Below are positions 24,531-37,157 of a stretch of DNA of 64,000 bases, in pieces. A program made the translations under genes and the position numbers. The notes beneath the pieces are model-generated. The model ran no database searches, was not told where the DNA came from, and saw only the letters and a program-made list of their open reading frames with translations. This stretch comes from Liolophura sinensis (Eukaryota; Mollusca; Polyplacophora; Chitonida; Chitonidae). The first letter of the stretch is position 1. Every line of letters starts with the position of its first letter. Where the stretch lies: the NCBI RefSeq assembly GCF_032854445.1, contig NC_088301.1, positions 40,845,187-40,909,186 of the forward strand. The letters are read 5' to 3'.

Positions 24531-26543
24531 ACGGTGAAGTTCTATAACTGCGTCAACCATGTGTTGCCTGAAGGTGCTCATGCCATAGGTCTATAAGTTT
24601 ATAGCTTTGTCGGTACTCAGCATTTACATATAGGGCATATCATCATAAACACTTATATTTGGTTAAATGAGGATGAATATCCTACAAAATGGTTGTTTTT
24701 CACTATAGCCTGTGCGAGCAATGAGCGGGTGTTCATAGGCATATGTAGGCCTACTCCACTGTATTCACTGAAGACTATATAGGTGCCACTCGCACTTGTA
24801 AACCTCTACTTCTGCTCAGGACAACCAACGCGAATGATTTATTATGTGTATTTGTTTCTTAATGTTTTCATTAATTCTGAGGTACTGAAGTGAACAAAAG
24901 ATTTCCTAGGCCTATTCACTCAGTAATTACAAAATCCTCCAGATTAAAACAAATTAAACCCTAGGGTAAACGAATTATCTGCATTTCAGGATATTCTGGT
25001 TGATATTTTGCAAATATTCGTGAAATTTAAATACTTTTTTTTTTGAATTGCATAGCGCTGTATGTGAATGTACTTAACACGTACACACATGATCACTGAG
25101 CCGTGAAATCTTATAACGTGTCCATGCATGGCAATGTTGTACTGCAAATGAAGATAACTGGGCCTTGAAAGGATCGTGAGAATGTATATGCGAAGATAGC
25201 TCTGATGTTTCAGAGGTGATTATTATGCCTGTTGGATAAGCGCTGCTACATTGATCTCGTCACATACCCTTTGTATTGAACAGGCGAACAGGCTTTATCC
25301 GCGCGCATCTTCTGACATAATGCATGTATGTGCTCCAAGCTACTCGAGCATTTTTTTTATTTATCTCCTTATTTTTTTGTAAATTTCTTGTTTTGTCACA
25401 GCAATGAACATATAATTAGGTGTCGATATCTACTCATTTGAATAATGTACGACGACTACCAAAACAATGTGAGTTATTTGTCGTCCTTCATTCACTGTGC
25501 TTTTTCTCGTCATTTTTACGCGTTAGATTTCTTGTGCGCTTTGTTCTGTGTTACACTCTTTACATCCGGCTAGACAGTCCCATGCACATAAAAGACTTTC
25601 AATGCGTATATTCAAATGATCAGAAATAGTTTTTATATTGTGTTTGTTCATTTTATTATCTAACACCTCTTATGGGAAATAAAAAAAAGAAAGAAAAAAA
25701 TCTCCGAATAACATGCCATTTTATTCTTCTCGGTGATAATTAGTTCAGGTGCATGGCAAATTGAAGATGGAAGAGAAGTATTTTTCAACACAGCCAATTA
25801 GATTTAGCCAGTTTAAAGACTGCAACTTAATTGTGTTTTCTACATACATCTATACAGGCGATGTCACATTATACATGGCATAGTGTAGCATGCAGGAATA
25901 TTAAAACATCATACAGAAACGAAGTTTGTACAAAATATGGATGTAACAAGCATATTTCAGTTTATACATAATGTAACAACCACGTGGCTTGACATTCATA
26001 TATATCTTACCTGAAAGACTACAATGCATTTATGGACATGCTCGGATCGCTCATCAACACGAATGCCTACATATACATATATGTGTGTATGTATATATCA
26101 AACACGAACTGAGGGTAAGATGTGTGTTCATTTGTTCTCTGTTACATATTCACTTCTTTATATCAGTATTTATTTTAAACCCCGGCTGGATTCTTTTCTT
26201 TCACAACAATATGCGCAGACCTGCGTACGGTAAATGTATATAGCCAATTAATTAATTTGTCGACAGTTGCTTTTGTCAAATACATTTGCTACATGATATC
26301 CATATATACATGGGCAAAGAAGGTATAATTTACATACAGACATGAATAGATCCACTGCCACACCCATGCAGCAAACTCTGTATATTGTATATGCATTCGC
26401 ATATATAATATTTGTAAATTTTGACTCCGGATCAAGCCGTGGGCTTAGTTGGGTGAGAATCGTGTAGAGGACAATAAATCATATGGTTATAACGGTCGCC
26501 ATAATTTGGCTGTCAGACAACCGTGAATACTGATTGGGGCTAT

Positions 26544-26637
<94 letters not shown>

Positions 26638-29600
26638 ACTATATAGCTCCATGTTAGATTATATTCGTCCACACATCCTCAAAATTGTAGCCAAGCTGTT
26701 TGTACACCGCAAACCTCCGAAGATGTGAACAACATTGCTGTCTGGTTACAAGATTCATGTGTCACAATTATCTATACAAGGCATGAGCTTGTAGTACAGA
26801 CAATCTAACAAGCAAACATGGAAGGTATATTGGGGGAAATCCTGAATTAAAGTGAGAAACTATGAAAAGTTTCTTCATTATATATAGCATGCTTAAAGAT
26901 CCCACGTCAGGTACGTGTGTGGTACAATAAGCAGGGTGAAGGGGCAAGAATGTTAATTCTTAAGCTAATTTAAAGTTAAGAACAGAATGTTAATTCTTAA
27001 CCTAAATTAAAGTTAATAACAGAGAGTTTATATTTAAAAGCAGTGAAAATAATATTGAAATAAAGGTATATACGTATTGAATGGTTCTGCTCACAGTAAG
27101 ACCATGTGTTATGGTCTGCCTTGGATTGTTACAAGTTACCCTGTATAGATTGCCTATATACCAAGTTTTGGTTTCACGCCATATGGTTCATCACGGGTAT
27201 AATAGGGTGAATGACCTGCAGCGCATAAAAATAATTGTTTATTGCTTAGATAAAAAAACACAGTTTGGTGAAAAATATACGTAAGGGCATTGTGTACAGT
27301 ATTACTTACGAGACAAAAACAAATCGGAAATTTAGGACGTTAATGTCTTCACGATATCCGTGTTCCTACGTGCATGACATGTCTAGTAATCTTATTAATT
27401 TATCCATTATTGGCATGTTGTTCACATAACAAAATCCCAATTATATCCACCGAGAATGCATATATAATAAACAGGTGTCAACACACATGTTTTCCAGCAC
27501 TAATAAGGAAAAGAAAATACTGGTGAACACAATATATATTGTTAAATAATAGAAGTGCTCCCCTGCAGGGTATTCCGCCAGAGTTTCTCTTGATATGCAA
27601 AAGTCACCTGATGATTAGTATTCACGCCATCTGCCCTTGTCCCTGTCAAGCATAGCACTCTTCGTGTCTTCCGGGCATCTCAACAGTCCTCACGTATTCA
27701 GACCACAGAGTTAAGAGCGACGTTGGTTGAAGTTTTACGAAGGGTGCTCAGATGTGTATGTATTCTCAGTATTTCTGTCTAGATGGGGCTCACTCTCTCA
27801 TCATCCGCTACTTTAGAGACCAATACGTTGTACGAATCGTCCCCCTCCACCCTCTCCAGTATACAGGTGTTATGTACATGGAATAAAAGACGCTCGTGGG
27901 ACCTAGAGTGTATGGTGTTAATATATATTGCCAGACATAAATTAGGTACTTTGAAGTAGTGAAATATATGGAGACGTTTAAGCAATCATTATCAATTCCT
28001 CAAAAAGGCACACTGAAAAAACAGTAAACAAACAAATACAACCGCAACAACTGTAGCCGAATATATGTAAATGAGCCGCGGCTGTAATTTTAGGGCATGG
28101 GCGGGAACATGCATCCTTGTAAAGGTTACTCATAAATTAAATGTATGTTTATATATTTATATGCAGGTGTAGAAATATCTTCGTTCTAACAACGAAAATA
28201 CTACATGTATCTCACTAAATATCACACTGTTGTATAAAATTCGTTAGTAAATCGAATTCGTTAGTAAATCATATCAAACAGATGTATACAGATGTGACAT
28301 AGAAAAACAAGTGGACTGTTCTGAACTTGTTATAAATATATCTAAAAACACATTCAATCAATTTGTTTTATTTTATTTTTTTGTTGCCTTGTTCATATTT
28401 CTCTTGACTTCAGATTGTTTTAAACATTCGTCAGGTCGTGAATATATGGATTCCTGCACACGATTTTATGAGGGAAGGGTTGGGCAGGATTATTGTTAAT
28501 AAATGTTAATTAAGAGTTATCAAACATATGCACACATGCTGTCCCATATGGTCTTGCACTAGTTCCCAAACACCACTGAGTATGACACGTAAAAGAGCCA
28601 GATGTCCAGAATACAGTCACAGTTTGAACCTAAAAAGTGCAACCACAGGTCATTCCTTAAGACTGCTATTTTTGTTACGGAGTTGTTTGTTTTTCTTGTT
28701 AGACTTGATATTGTTGTCAATATAAGCACCTCTAGTGACATCTGTGTTTTGTTATCACGGTTTGTGAATGAAGCAAAAACATGTCTTCCGTCTTTCTTGT
28801 AAACTAAAGAAAATATTCTTTGGTTTTTCCTCAGCGATAACTTGCAAGAAATACAAAAAAGAAGAGGAAATTAATTCCATTGTCTTGTTATGGTTTTTAT
28901 AATAAGAATATGAAAAGTGTATTAAAAAGTTCCAACTTCTTAACATGTCACCGAAAGGGTGTCCCATGACTAACAACATGTCACATAATGTATCAATCAG
29001 TTAATAAAAGCTTACATAATATAACCACAATTATACAATGTTACAGTCATCATGAGTGCATCAATATGATTCCGGCACCAAATGTTTCAATGTCAAAATA
29101 TAATTAGATACGAATTAGGTTTCATCGACTGCACGCCATAATTTAATTAGATGAAATCGTTAATTTGGTGTCAGAAGTGGCATCTTTTTTGCTTTCTACA
29201 TGTGTTGACAAACGTCAGAGTGAATTGTACTCTTGCACTTGAAGACTTCTCCGTACAGCTTGGGTATAGTTGTTCTTGATTAGCCACTTTAATGATCTGT
29301 ACCCTCCATGCCCCCCCCCCCTCCCCCTGCGGATAGTATACGCAGTCATTTCACCTGTGAAATATTGCACTGCACCGCCCCGTCAGCATACACTCCCCTC
29401 CCTTCATAATCCATGCCAACATCCCGCCCACAGCAGATCGAAGTGATTACAGGCGATCGAAAGTTAATATGCTTTCGTTTAAAACTCTATTCAGTTCTAT
29501 GCAACCTGCTTGCACCACATGATGCCATTCGGCAACTCTGATTGGTCGGTCAAACTTTGACATGTGGCCAATATAATCCAATCTGTTCGCACCGCATGGG

Positions 29601-29640
29601 AGTAATTGTATGTTCAGTTTGAGTGCATCTGTGAGTATGA
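24531..29640. other. Gene-free AT-rich intergenic stretch
   Basis: No supportable gene in about 5 kb. It holds a long TA microsatellite, a 37-bp tandem doublet (26948-27021), a 16-bp doublet (TTCGTTAGTAAATC, about 28240-28270) and a C-run near 29310. All open frames are short and AT-driven. Confidence 0.6.
26544..26633. repeat. (TA)n microsatellite, ~90 bp
   Basis: An uninterrupted TA tract. The alternating Tyr/Ile open frames on both strands here are artefacts of this repeat. Confidence 0.95.
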
Positions 29641-29652
29641 CATTTGACTGCA

Positions 29653-29664
29653 TATATATATATA
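29653..29664 (+). promoter_or_regulatory. TATA-like element upstream of the 459-aa gene
   Basis: TATATATATATA lies about 88 bases before the first leader ATG and about 95 bases before a GTATGT donor. It is positioned as a TATA box for a start site near 29685. The low complexity of the motif limits confidence. Confidence 0.4.
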
Positions 29665-29740
29665 GTGTAGTGGAAAGGACTTCGTTAGTGTGTCAAATAC
29701 ATTTGAACAACATACATACCTTACGAAAGAGTTGAGCAAA

Positions 29741-29943
29741 ATGCAGCCCAAGGAAACGGTATGTAGGATATATGCAATTTTATCAGAGTGTATATCGCTT
29801 ATCTGAACATTTCTGTGGAAAAGATGAGCTCAGTCATAATCAACAGTCTCTGCATTTGCCTGAATAATGTGTTAATTTTACCCGGTACTTCGCTTCATCG
29901 AACAATTTGTTAATCTACTTCTTCTTATCTTTTTAGGCTTAAC
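29741..29943 (+). other. Spliced 7-codon upstream ORF in the leader of the 459-aa gene
   Basis: ATG at 29741 in good context (AAAATGC) encodes MQPKET to 29758. A donor GTATGT follows at 29759, and the acceptor TTTTTAG ends at 29936. The joined frame continues GCT TAA, so it stops at once. The main ORF begins about 180 bases later at 30119. This would be a translated upstream ORF if the intron is real. Confidence 0.4.
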
Positions 29944-30118
29944 ACAAGAGCACTATACACTCCGGGTAGCTTCTACGAACTGGAGGACATAACAGCCCTT
30001 TACAACTTATCCCAGTTCATTCTACGTCATTTTCCAAAGACTCAGGGCCAGAGTGCAATATCATTATTATCTTGATTGAGAAGAAAAATTCCTATATAGA
30101 AACTCAAGCTTCATCCAA

Positions 30119-31498
30119 ATGCTGGCACCATTTCCAAGAACGTCGGTGTATCCGACAATTATGCCTAGAGTCCAGAAAAACAACAAGAAGCTGGGGAAAG
30201 TCTCTCATCAGATGCAGAAAATCATAGATGATATACAAGGAAAACGATCTGAGGATGTCAAATGTCGTGACTTTCACACAGCTGACGAAGGACAAAGGAA
30301 ACGTGCGAGTTTACGCGAAAGGGAAGATCCCTCGAGACAAGATCGCCGATACCAGCGTCGAAAGTCTCGACGAACCCGTGATTATAACAACAAACTGAGA
30401 GAGACAGCCTGCCAAACTACGATGCTTGAGGGTTCTCAGGATTTTGGTCAGAGTGACGGGAAGCGCCTAAAACATACGAACAAAAACTGCCAACCCTTGG
30501 AAATAACATCTGGAAGACAGGTGAAAAAAATAGATTTGACCAACAATGAATCAGGATCACAGGAAGAAGCCCGTCGAATGAACAATAAATATCTAAAAGC
30601 GAAGGCGGGAATATGTGGAGATGCAATAGCACCTTGGATGCGTCCTCTACCTCCAGTGCCTGAACAGGTATATCAGAAATCCAAATCGCAGGCCCATGTG
30701 TACCAGAAAGTTTTCGAAACGCTGAAGGCTAGGATGAAAGTTGAAAAAATCGAGAACATTCCTGAAAACACTTGGACATCCCTGTCCTTCAGTCCATCAA
30801 AATCTTTGTCTGAGCGAACTGGAGAGAGCGAATCAACTAAGGAGTTCTCAAGATACGTCGACATTGACGTCATCAGTGAGGAGAAGACCAAACCGCAGAT
30901 AATCCAGTTCAACCGAGAACAGATTTCACCTGAATCTGATAAACGGCTCGCTGATCACGGTGAATATGACGAAGACCACATTTATGAAAGTATCGACGAA
31001 AACAGCGACTGTGAAGATAACCACAAACTCTCTAACTGCCGTGAGCTGTTCCCCAATGAAGATACTCCCGCATCCGTTCATCTACTGCCCAATCTTTTGT
31101 CCCAGAGACTAGCCACTCCCTTTAGTCTAGAGTTGACATTTTGTCATGAAGACACTTACCTCCAACCGGTGTTTCCTCAAGAACTTCCAGACTGCAAGAA
31201 CACCTCGGAGGGAAATGTGGAGCTTACGCGACAAGGGCAATCCACCCTATTGTACACTTCAGATAAAATCCCAGACTTTAATGTTTGTTCACTAGAAGTA
31301 TCATCAATTCCGATATGTACGCGACACGAAATAACCAATGATTCTCCAGATAGGTGTTGCTCAGACGAATATCCAAATGTGCAATGCCCATCCTGTAGTA
31401 CTGACTTTCAGTATTCAAGAGATTATGCAGGATCTCCAACTTGGTCCAACAATTCACCCCAACATGAAATACTCCCTCTAAAAGCAACATATGTGTAA
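30119..31498 (+). CDS. Unidentified 459-aa protein with SH3- and PDZ-ligand motifs
   Basis: The longest intact ORF in the window, uninterrupted, with an in-frame TGA stop shortly upstream (about 30074). Translation starts at 30119 or at the in-frame ATG 30161. I recognise no domain. Residues 58-95 are very basic (RKRASLRERED, RRYQRRKSRRTR), nuclear-signal- or RNA-like. RPLPPVP at 175-181 matches the class I SH3 ligand (R-x-L-P-P-x-P). YQKSKSQAHVYQKVFE follows. An acidic patch at 279-300 contains DHIYESIDE, an SH2-type tyrosine site. The C-terminus TYV fits a class I PDZ ligand (T-x-V). There is no signal peptide or membrane segment. Low complexity and lack of domains suggest a mostly disordered adaptor or scaffold. 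It stands alone, with a TATA-like box, a leader intron and an ATTAAA signal about 275 bases after the stop. The function is unknown; the motif readings are inference. Confidence 0.75.
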   Translation: MLAPFPRTSVYPTIMPRVQKNNKKLGKVSHQMQKIIDDIQGKRSEDVKCRDFHTADEGQRKRASLREREDPSRQDRRYQRRKSRRTRDYNNKLRETACQTTMLEGSQDFGQSDGKRLKHTNKNCQPLEITSGRQVKKIDLTNNESGSQEEARRMNNKYLKAKAGICGDAIAPWMRPLPPVPEQVYQKSKSQAHVYQKVFETLKARMKVEKIENIPENTWTSLSFSPSKSLSERTGESESTKEFSRYVDIDVISEEKTKPQIIQFNREQISPESDKRLADHGEYDEDHIYESIDENSDCEDNHKLSNCRELFPNEDTPASVHLLPNLLSQRLATPFSLELTFCHEDTYLQPVFPQELPDCKNTSEGNVELTRQGQSTLLYTSDKIPDFNVCSLEVSSIPICTRHEITNDSPDRCCSDEYPNVQCPSCSTDFQYSRDYAGSPTWSNNSPQHEILPLKATYV

Positions 31499-31774
31499 GC
31501 TCTGGGCAAGATTCTGGAATGAACAACGGACTGGTGGTCCCTGTTGATGTAAACATCAGGGACCAGAAAAACACATTTAGTTAACGTTATTCATTAGTTA
31601 GATTAATTTCTGTCTTGGAAACATTGTCTCAGGTTATTATGACACATTTTTTTACATCATAGTGCTTACAAAGTTCTTGTAAATTTTTCATTTATTTGCA
31701 CTCTTGGAATAATGACTGGTGTAATTTCTTCCACCAAATCCAGAAAATGTTTCAAATTGTGTTGAATTGTAATT

Positions 31775-31780
31775 TTATTA
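31775..31780 (+). terminator. Candidate ATTAAA poly(A) signal of the 459-aa gene
   Basis: ATTAAA, the commonest variant signal, in an AT-rich 3' region about 275 bases after the stop codon at 31496-31498. Confidence 0.35.
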
Positions 31781-31799
31781 AATGTTATTTGTGGTGAAG

Positions 31800-33830
31800 A
31801 CCAAATATCATTTTGTTCCTTTTAACTTTCTGGACAAAGTTTCTTTCCGCTTGGTTTAAACGCTGTCTGCATCTTGGCTGCATGCCATTTTTGTTGTTAG
31901 GCAAAAAGACAATGTATGTGGCATAGTGTACATTGACACACAAAAGAAGTGTTGAGTGCATAAGTTATATGCCTATCGACATACATTGTACGTATACGTG
32001 CACGTACTCAGAAGCTAAAGCTTCAGCACCTTTCGCCAGCGGCAATGGTTTCCTCGCAGATATACTCGCATTCGTTTTAATACAGTGTTGCAAGTCCACC
32101 AAATAATGTTTTTAAACTGATTGGAATTATTAAGCATAGTGAAATACACAACTAACAATTAAATATCACATTCTTAATACGGTCGTTTCCTGAAAAGGTA
32201 CAATAGTCTGAATTCCCTAAACTCAATAATTCAAAGTAAAGTGATTTCAGATTCTTAGTTTGTGCATCTTTTTTTCAAGTCCCTAGAAACGTCTGTTCTA
32301 GGGGGTAATATCAGTCGTTAATTGTTTTGAGCCGAGGTTAAAATTTTGACCGAAGATTTGTACATGTATTGTGAAATTATAATCTTACGGTGTTGCTTGT
32401 TCAAAGCACTCATATACCAGGAGAAACAAAAGCATAGCCTGCCACTGACTCATAAAATCTTACACTTCAAGTTTGACCCACAGCATCAAATCTCTTTGCT
32501 CCCAGGATAATGAAAGTACCGCAATTTGGCCCCACACTGAGCTGCCAACAAATAAGGGGGGTTTCTCCGCCTCACTAATGACAACTTCGTCAAAGCGGGA
32601 GGGTCACATCGTGTATAGGCACGTATATGCACAGGTGGTGATAATTACAGCCCTGACACATCACCTTATAATTTATCTACAGCCCTTCTATGAACAGTTA
32701 ACCTGTATCTTCGACTCAGCTGCATGACTGACTCATACAGTGAATGCATACATATATAGAAAGTTGTTCATGTAGATTTTCTTACACATGCATGTGTTGT
32801 TCACAACAAATCGACTCATGGGTGTGGACAAATTCTATTTACAGACCAGATATTTACCTTTTCACTCTCTGAAATTCTTCAACATGCCGTATGAATATGT
32901 AATTTGGAATGGAAGAGCTGCATGCATGCATATACCAGAAACTGCAGTCTCTGTATGTCTAGATGCCTCTGTAAAGTCAGTCTTGACGAAGCAAAATATT
33001 TAAAACTCGATGTTCAAATGTAAAATTTTACTTCCACATATAGCATAAAATCGGCAATCAAAAGTTTTATATTTAAGAGTTTACTTTTGATAACAAGTTC
33101 AGGCTAGAGTAAAGCCCCACATCTCATTGTGAATCGGGCCACAGGATAGTCCTCGGTCTCACCAGGTCAGTTTTTTGTCAGTTTCAGTAGTGTATATATA
33201 AGCTATTAAATGGCGCTTTCAGAAGTGTTTAAATCTGAGAAGTCACGAGCATGGTCGCTCACAACTGACTTACGGTCGCTTTTATACCTATTTATAACCC
33301 CACCCCTCTCAATCCAGATTATTCCATATTCTTGTAAAGAGTAGGACTATGACTTGTAGAATTCATATAGCTGATCAAGATATATATTTACTGTATACTT
33401 TATTTATATATTTATTTATATATGGGCCACACACAAACCAACGGAATGATAATTACCAATTTTTATACAGAGAACTGAACTGCGATCTTCCTCCAATATA
33501 GATATATATCGGCCATGAGCTGGTGAAGGTAAACTTTGATTTGGATACACTGAGAATACTTTGTTAAAGTGGCTGGCAAAAGTTTGTTATCCCCTCAGTG
33601 TAGATGCTTCACAAGGAGTGACATTTCAACGTAAACAGTGTAGCTATATACAGTACACGAGGGACTCCTTCAAGTGGCCGGACAGCGTAACACATAGCAA
33701 CGATTGTCACATCATAAGTTTTATTGTGACGTGCACATAAGGTATATTCCAATATATTCCAGTATAGCAAACCAACGTTAAACGGCCGAATTGAATTTGA
33801 CAAGGTGAGATATATTCGTCACCTTCAATC
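31800..33830. other. Intergenic stretch, nothing recognised
   Basis: About 2 kb of unique-looking AT-rich sequence between the 459-aa gene and the repeat-rich block. Short open frames only, with no motif I can support. Confidence 0.5.
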
Positions 33831-33949
33831 TGGAGCCATACTATATGAACTTGCTTCTGTGAATAAATTACAAAATGGCTAAAAGTTAGCCGCCTAGGGT
33901 AACTAGAATGGGAGACTGGAGGACGAGCTACACAGACGATCCAAATGAT

Positions 33950-34345
33950 AGCAGAACGCGTCGTTTTCCTCTGTGACGTTGCAGTGCGTGTTTACTTTGT
34001 ATATGTTTTATGAGCACGCCTACACAGATAATTGTGACGAAATAAAGGAAAGAACAAATGAATTCACAGCTTTGGGCCATCTTGATACAGACGGGAAGCA
34101 GTTTTACGAGTTTCCCATTTCGATGTTCTTGTAAAAAAAAAAGTATATAAAAATGCGAGTTGAAGTTGCACGGTGGAAGTACGCAACTTATTCGTAACCT
34201 CCACAAAGAGCACTTTCTTCTGTGAATAAATTAGTAAAAGGGAAAAAGTTGACTGTCTTAAGACTCCGATGTTACTACAAACTAATGTATATAACAAATG
34301 ATAATGCAGTTGCACGGTGGAAGTTTGGAACTTCACAATATTATC
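33950..34345. repeat. Dispersed repeat R1, copy 1
   Basis: The first part (33980-34115: GTTGCAGTGCGTG, ATAAAGGAAAGAACAA, TTCACAGCTTTGG, TTTTACGAGTTTC) recurs at 53230-53410. The second part (34200-34345: CTTCTGTGAATAAATTAG, AATGTATATAACAAATGATA, GTTGCACGGTGGAAGTTTGG) recurs at 43130-43300. Within this copy GTTGCACGGTGGAAGT occurs twice (near 34165 and 34311), about 146 bp apart. The class is unknown. Confidence 0.65.
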
Positions 34346-34437
34346 TAGATAAGCACTTGCCACTCTGAGCCTGACGTTCTCCAGTATACCCATACAAGGT
34401 CCATTTATATAGAGCGTGCATGTCACTGAAAAAAGTG

Positions 34438-34565
34438 TTGTGCTCCGGCCGTCTATCTATCCCTTACAATCTCAGCGCGAGTTGCCTGTAAAAGTTTTGA
34501 CGCGCGGCTGTCTTGTGCCTGTGATGCATGATTGTGAAGTCACAATCACGGCGTCATCGGCCTGT
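34438..34565. repeat. Dispersed repeat R2, copy 1
   Basis: TGTTGTGCTCCGGCCGTCTATC, CAATCTCAGCGCGAGT and GCGCGGCTGTCTTGTGC (in pieces) recur in the same order and orientation at 45143-45245, on the other side of the transposon. Confidence 0.65.
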
Positions 34566-34859
34566 GCGTTGCATAGTACCTTTTGAGTGGCTCTAGTACA
34601 ACTTGACGTTTGGGTGGAAGTGTACGCCGTCGCGTACATGGTAAGGTTAACCACGTGGATAAGTCCTGAATGTTTATCCGTAAGAGTATTAGCTGACGAA
34701 AAGGAATGTTTGTCATGCGATAAATGCATTGGTTTTGCTATTACATTCGATCTGTTGCAGTTCACCAATATATAAGTCTGTCCATTTATATCAGGTCTTA
34801 CTTATTTTACTGATATATGGGCCTACACATGTAAACATACTATACAAGTCTGGGAGCTA

Positions 34860-35562
34860 GGCGAGGTTTAATTAACATGGACGATATAAAAGGTTTGAGG
34901 TGAAGGGGGTGTAGTACTACCCAGCCTTTACAAAGAATAGCCATTCTTTCATTCCGGAGGTGGTGGGTGTGATAGGGGGCGCCAGCCGAAAACTCCCAAA
35001 ATTGGATTTAATTAACATTAAAGGTACAAGTTTCACTTCTATGCCAAGTGATTATGGGCACCACACATAATCCAAATGTAGAGGGTGGTTGCCTGGTTGA
35101 GAATCACTAAAGTAAGAATGACATTTGTGGTGGAAAGGTCACATAAAAATAGGTCAAAGGTCTCTAATTAAACCAGGAACTAATTTAAATTGCCCTATCT
35201 CTTGAACTAAATTATACACCAAGTTGAAATTGGTCTCTAAATGAAGAGGGAGTAAAGAAGCACAACTGGGATGTCAAAACGTTTTAGAATGTTACATCTA
35301 ACTGGGTCAAATTTTGGAAAAAGCACCTAAAAATGTACCTTCTTGACCCCCTGGCTAATTACCATTTTAATTAACACGAAAGGTACAAGTACAAAACCAC
35401 TGCGGATTTGTAGATGGTTGTCATCTGAATATAAATCACCAACTTAAGAACGGAAATTGTGGTGGGAACATCACTTCCATGTTTAATTAACATGGAAGGT
35501 AAGCGTTTAAAACAACATGGACATTGTTGAGAATGGTGTTATGGTTCAGAATCACTTATTGC
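34860..35562 (+). repeat. Left terminal inverted repeat
   Basis: About 700 bp matching the reverse complement of 42045-42745 with scattered substitutions and small indels. It carries four copies of a motif TTTAATTAACAT..AAGGTA at about 34867, 35006, 35365 and 35481. Confidence 0.85.
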
Positions 35563-37157
35563 TTTGCCTTTATTGATTAAGGATTTGCCTACCTAGATTA
35601 TTCACGGAGGACCATAAATAAGCATGGGTTGTCTTTCTGATTGCTTCTGTTAATCTTACTGGAGTATGTTTATATCAGCATTTCGGGTGCTTTCTGAAAT
35701 AAACTGACTGTTTGGTCTCTGCAGCCCAGAACGTGGTGCGCCAAAACACGTCTTCACGGGTTAGCATACGTCAAAGGTCGTCTATACGGGGGAAAGAGAT
35801 AATTCAACTATTTTATAAACTTTCCTCGTTAGAGTAGGCCTCTACCCCAAGCCCCAATTAGATATCAAGTGGCATGCCCTGTAGCATCTCGATGTAGGTC
35901 TCGCTGTCTCGTGTACATTAGAGAGGATTAGTTGCAAGTTTTGTGACGAACTTCTAACTTGTAGAATTGTGAACGACGTCATCACTATTTGCGCAGGTCT
36001 TGAAGTTGGCGTCTGCAGCTTACCAGTTCCTGACGTCAAGCAGACGATCTTCACATAGGTTAAAACTTCTATTTATAAAGCCTTAAACCTTCCATTTTTT
36101 GTGCCAAGACTACACGTGTTAGGTAATGCAATATGTGCAAAAACTAGTTATTGTTTGTTTCCGCTAATTTATTTTTGATTTAAGAAAGAAATGTTTTTTT
36201 TTTTTGACAGCTCGGTTTTGCATAGAAGGTGAACAACAACATAATCTTGACAAAAGTAGCAAGCTAGGCTTTTGACTTTAGTCGTAAGCATTTATTTTTG
36301 GAACAAATTCAAGTTTTCAAGCATGGAAATCACTGCCTTCCACCTATGTGATTCGGGATAATCATCCGTGCGACCATTGGCTCTGGAAACAGTATACGTC
36401 GTATGTGGAAGAGTTGGTAGTAACTCACCAAAGGTTGATGGATTACTGCGGGAACTCCATTTCCTCCACCCATGGAACTGACAAGCCGGCAAATAATTGA
36501 AATAATATCGCCCTGACGATAAAATCAATGAATCAAGCCCAGCCTTCGTCTGGGAATTTATAAAATGGACCTATTCAAGTAAAACTTTTAAAAAATGCCT
36601 ATAGACCTATAGGTCAGTCTCAAGGGTGGAGGAGAGAAGAGTGTGCGTGGTCTACAGAGGGTCGGGGCATAAACAATCCTGATACAGACAGGGGTTAGAA
36701 CCTAAGCCCCGCATATGCGCTCAGGGAGAAAGTAAAACTTTCAGTCTTACCAGTCTTAGCAGATGCTGGTCAGTTGAAAGCAGCAGGTCTTTTAATTTGT
36801 TTTCAACCCAGGTAAATATAACATTAATTACGTTTCATAAAGTACAATTATACTATTTTGTTGTTACACATAGATCATCCAGCTAAATATCAAAGACCCC
36901 GTTACAAGTTTAAGTATACTTGATTAACTTATAACTAAACGTAAAATGCCAAATTTGTAACTTGTAACTTTTAACTACAAGTTATAAGTTAGAAGTAAAA
37001 CTTGTAACTAAACCTCTTTTAGGAGAGGCAATAGAAATGCTGAGACGATGGAAAACAATTTTAGTTAGCTGTACGCTTTAGGCATAACAAATTACACGAT
37101 ACCGTGTGGCCCATGCATTAATAACAGCAACATTCTTTCCAGGCTGATTTTTGCTAC
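35563..37157. other. Transposon interior between left TIR and ORF, no gene recognised
   Basis: About 1.6 kb inside the element without a supportable coding region. Minus-strand frames at 35842-36054 and 36292-36528 are open (71 and 79 codons) but I recognise nothing in them. A palindromic AAC-TTGTAACTTTTAACTACAAGTT segment lies near 36955-36990. Confidence 0.45.

Noticed and set aside
26487-26728. Open frames on both strands with Tyr-Ile repeats
   Set aside because: Direct translation of a (TA)n microsatellite.
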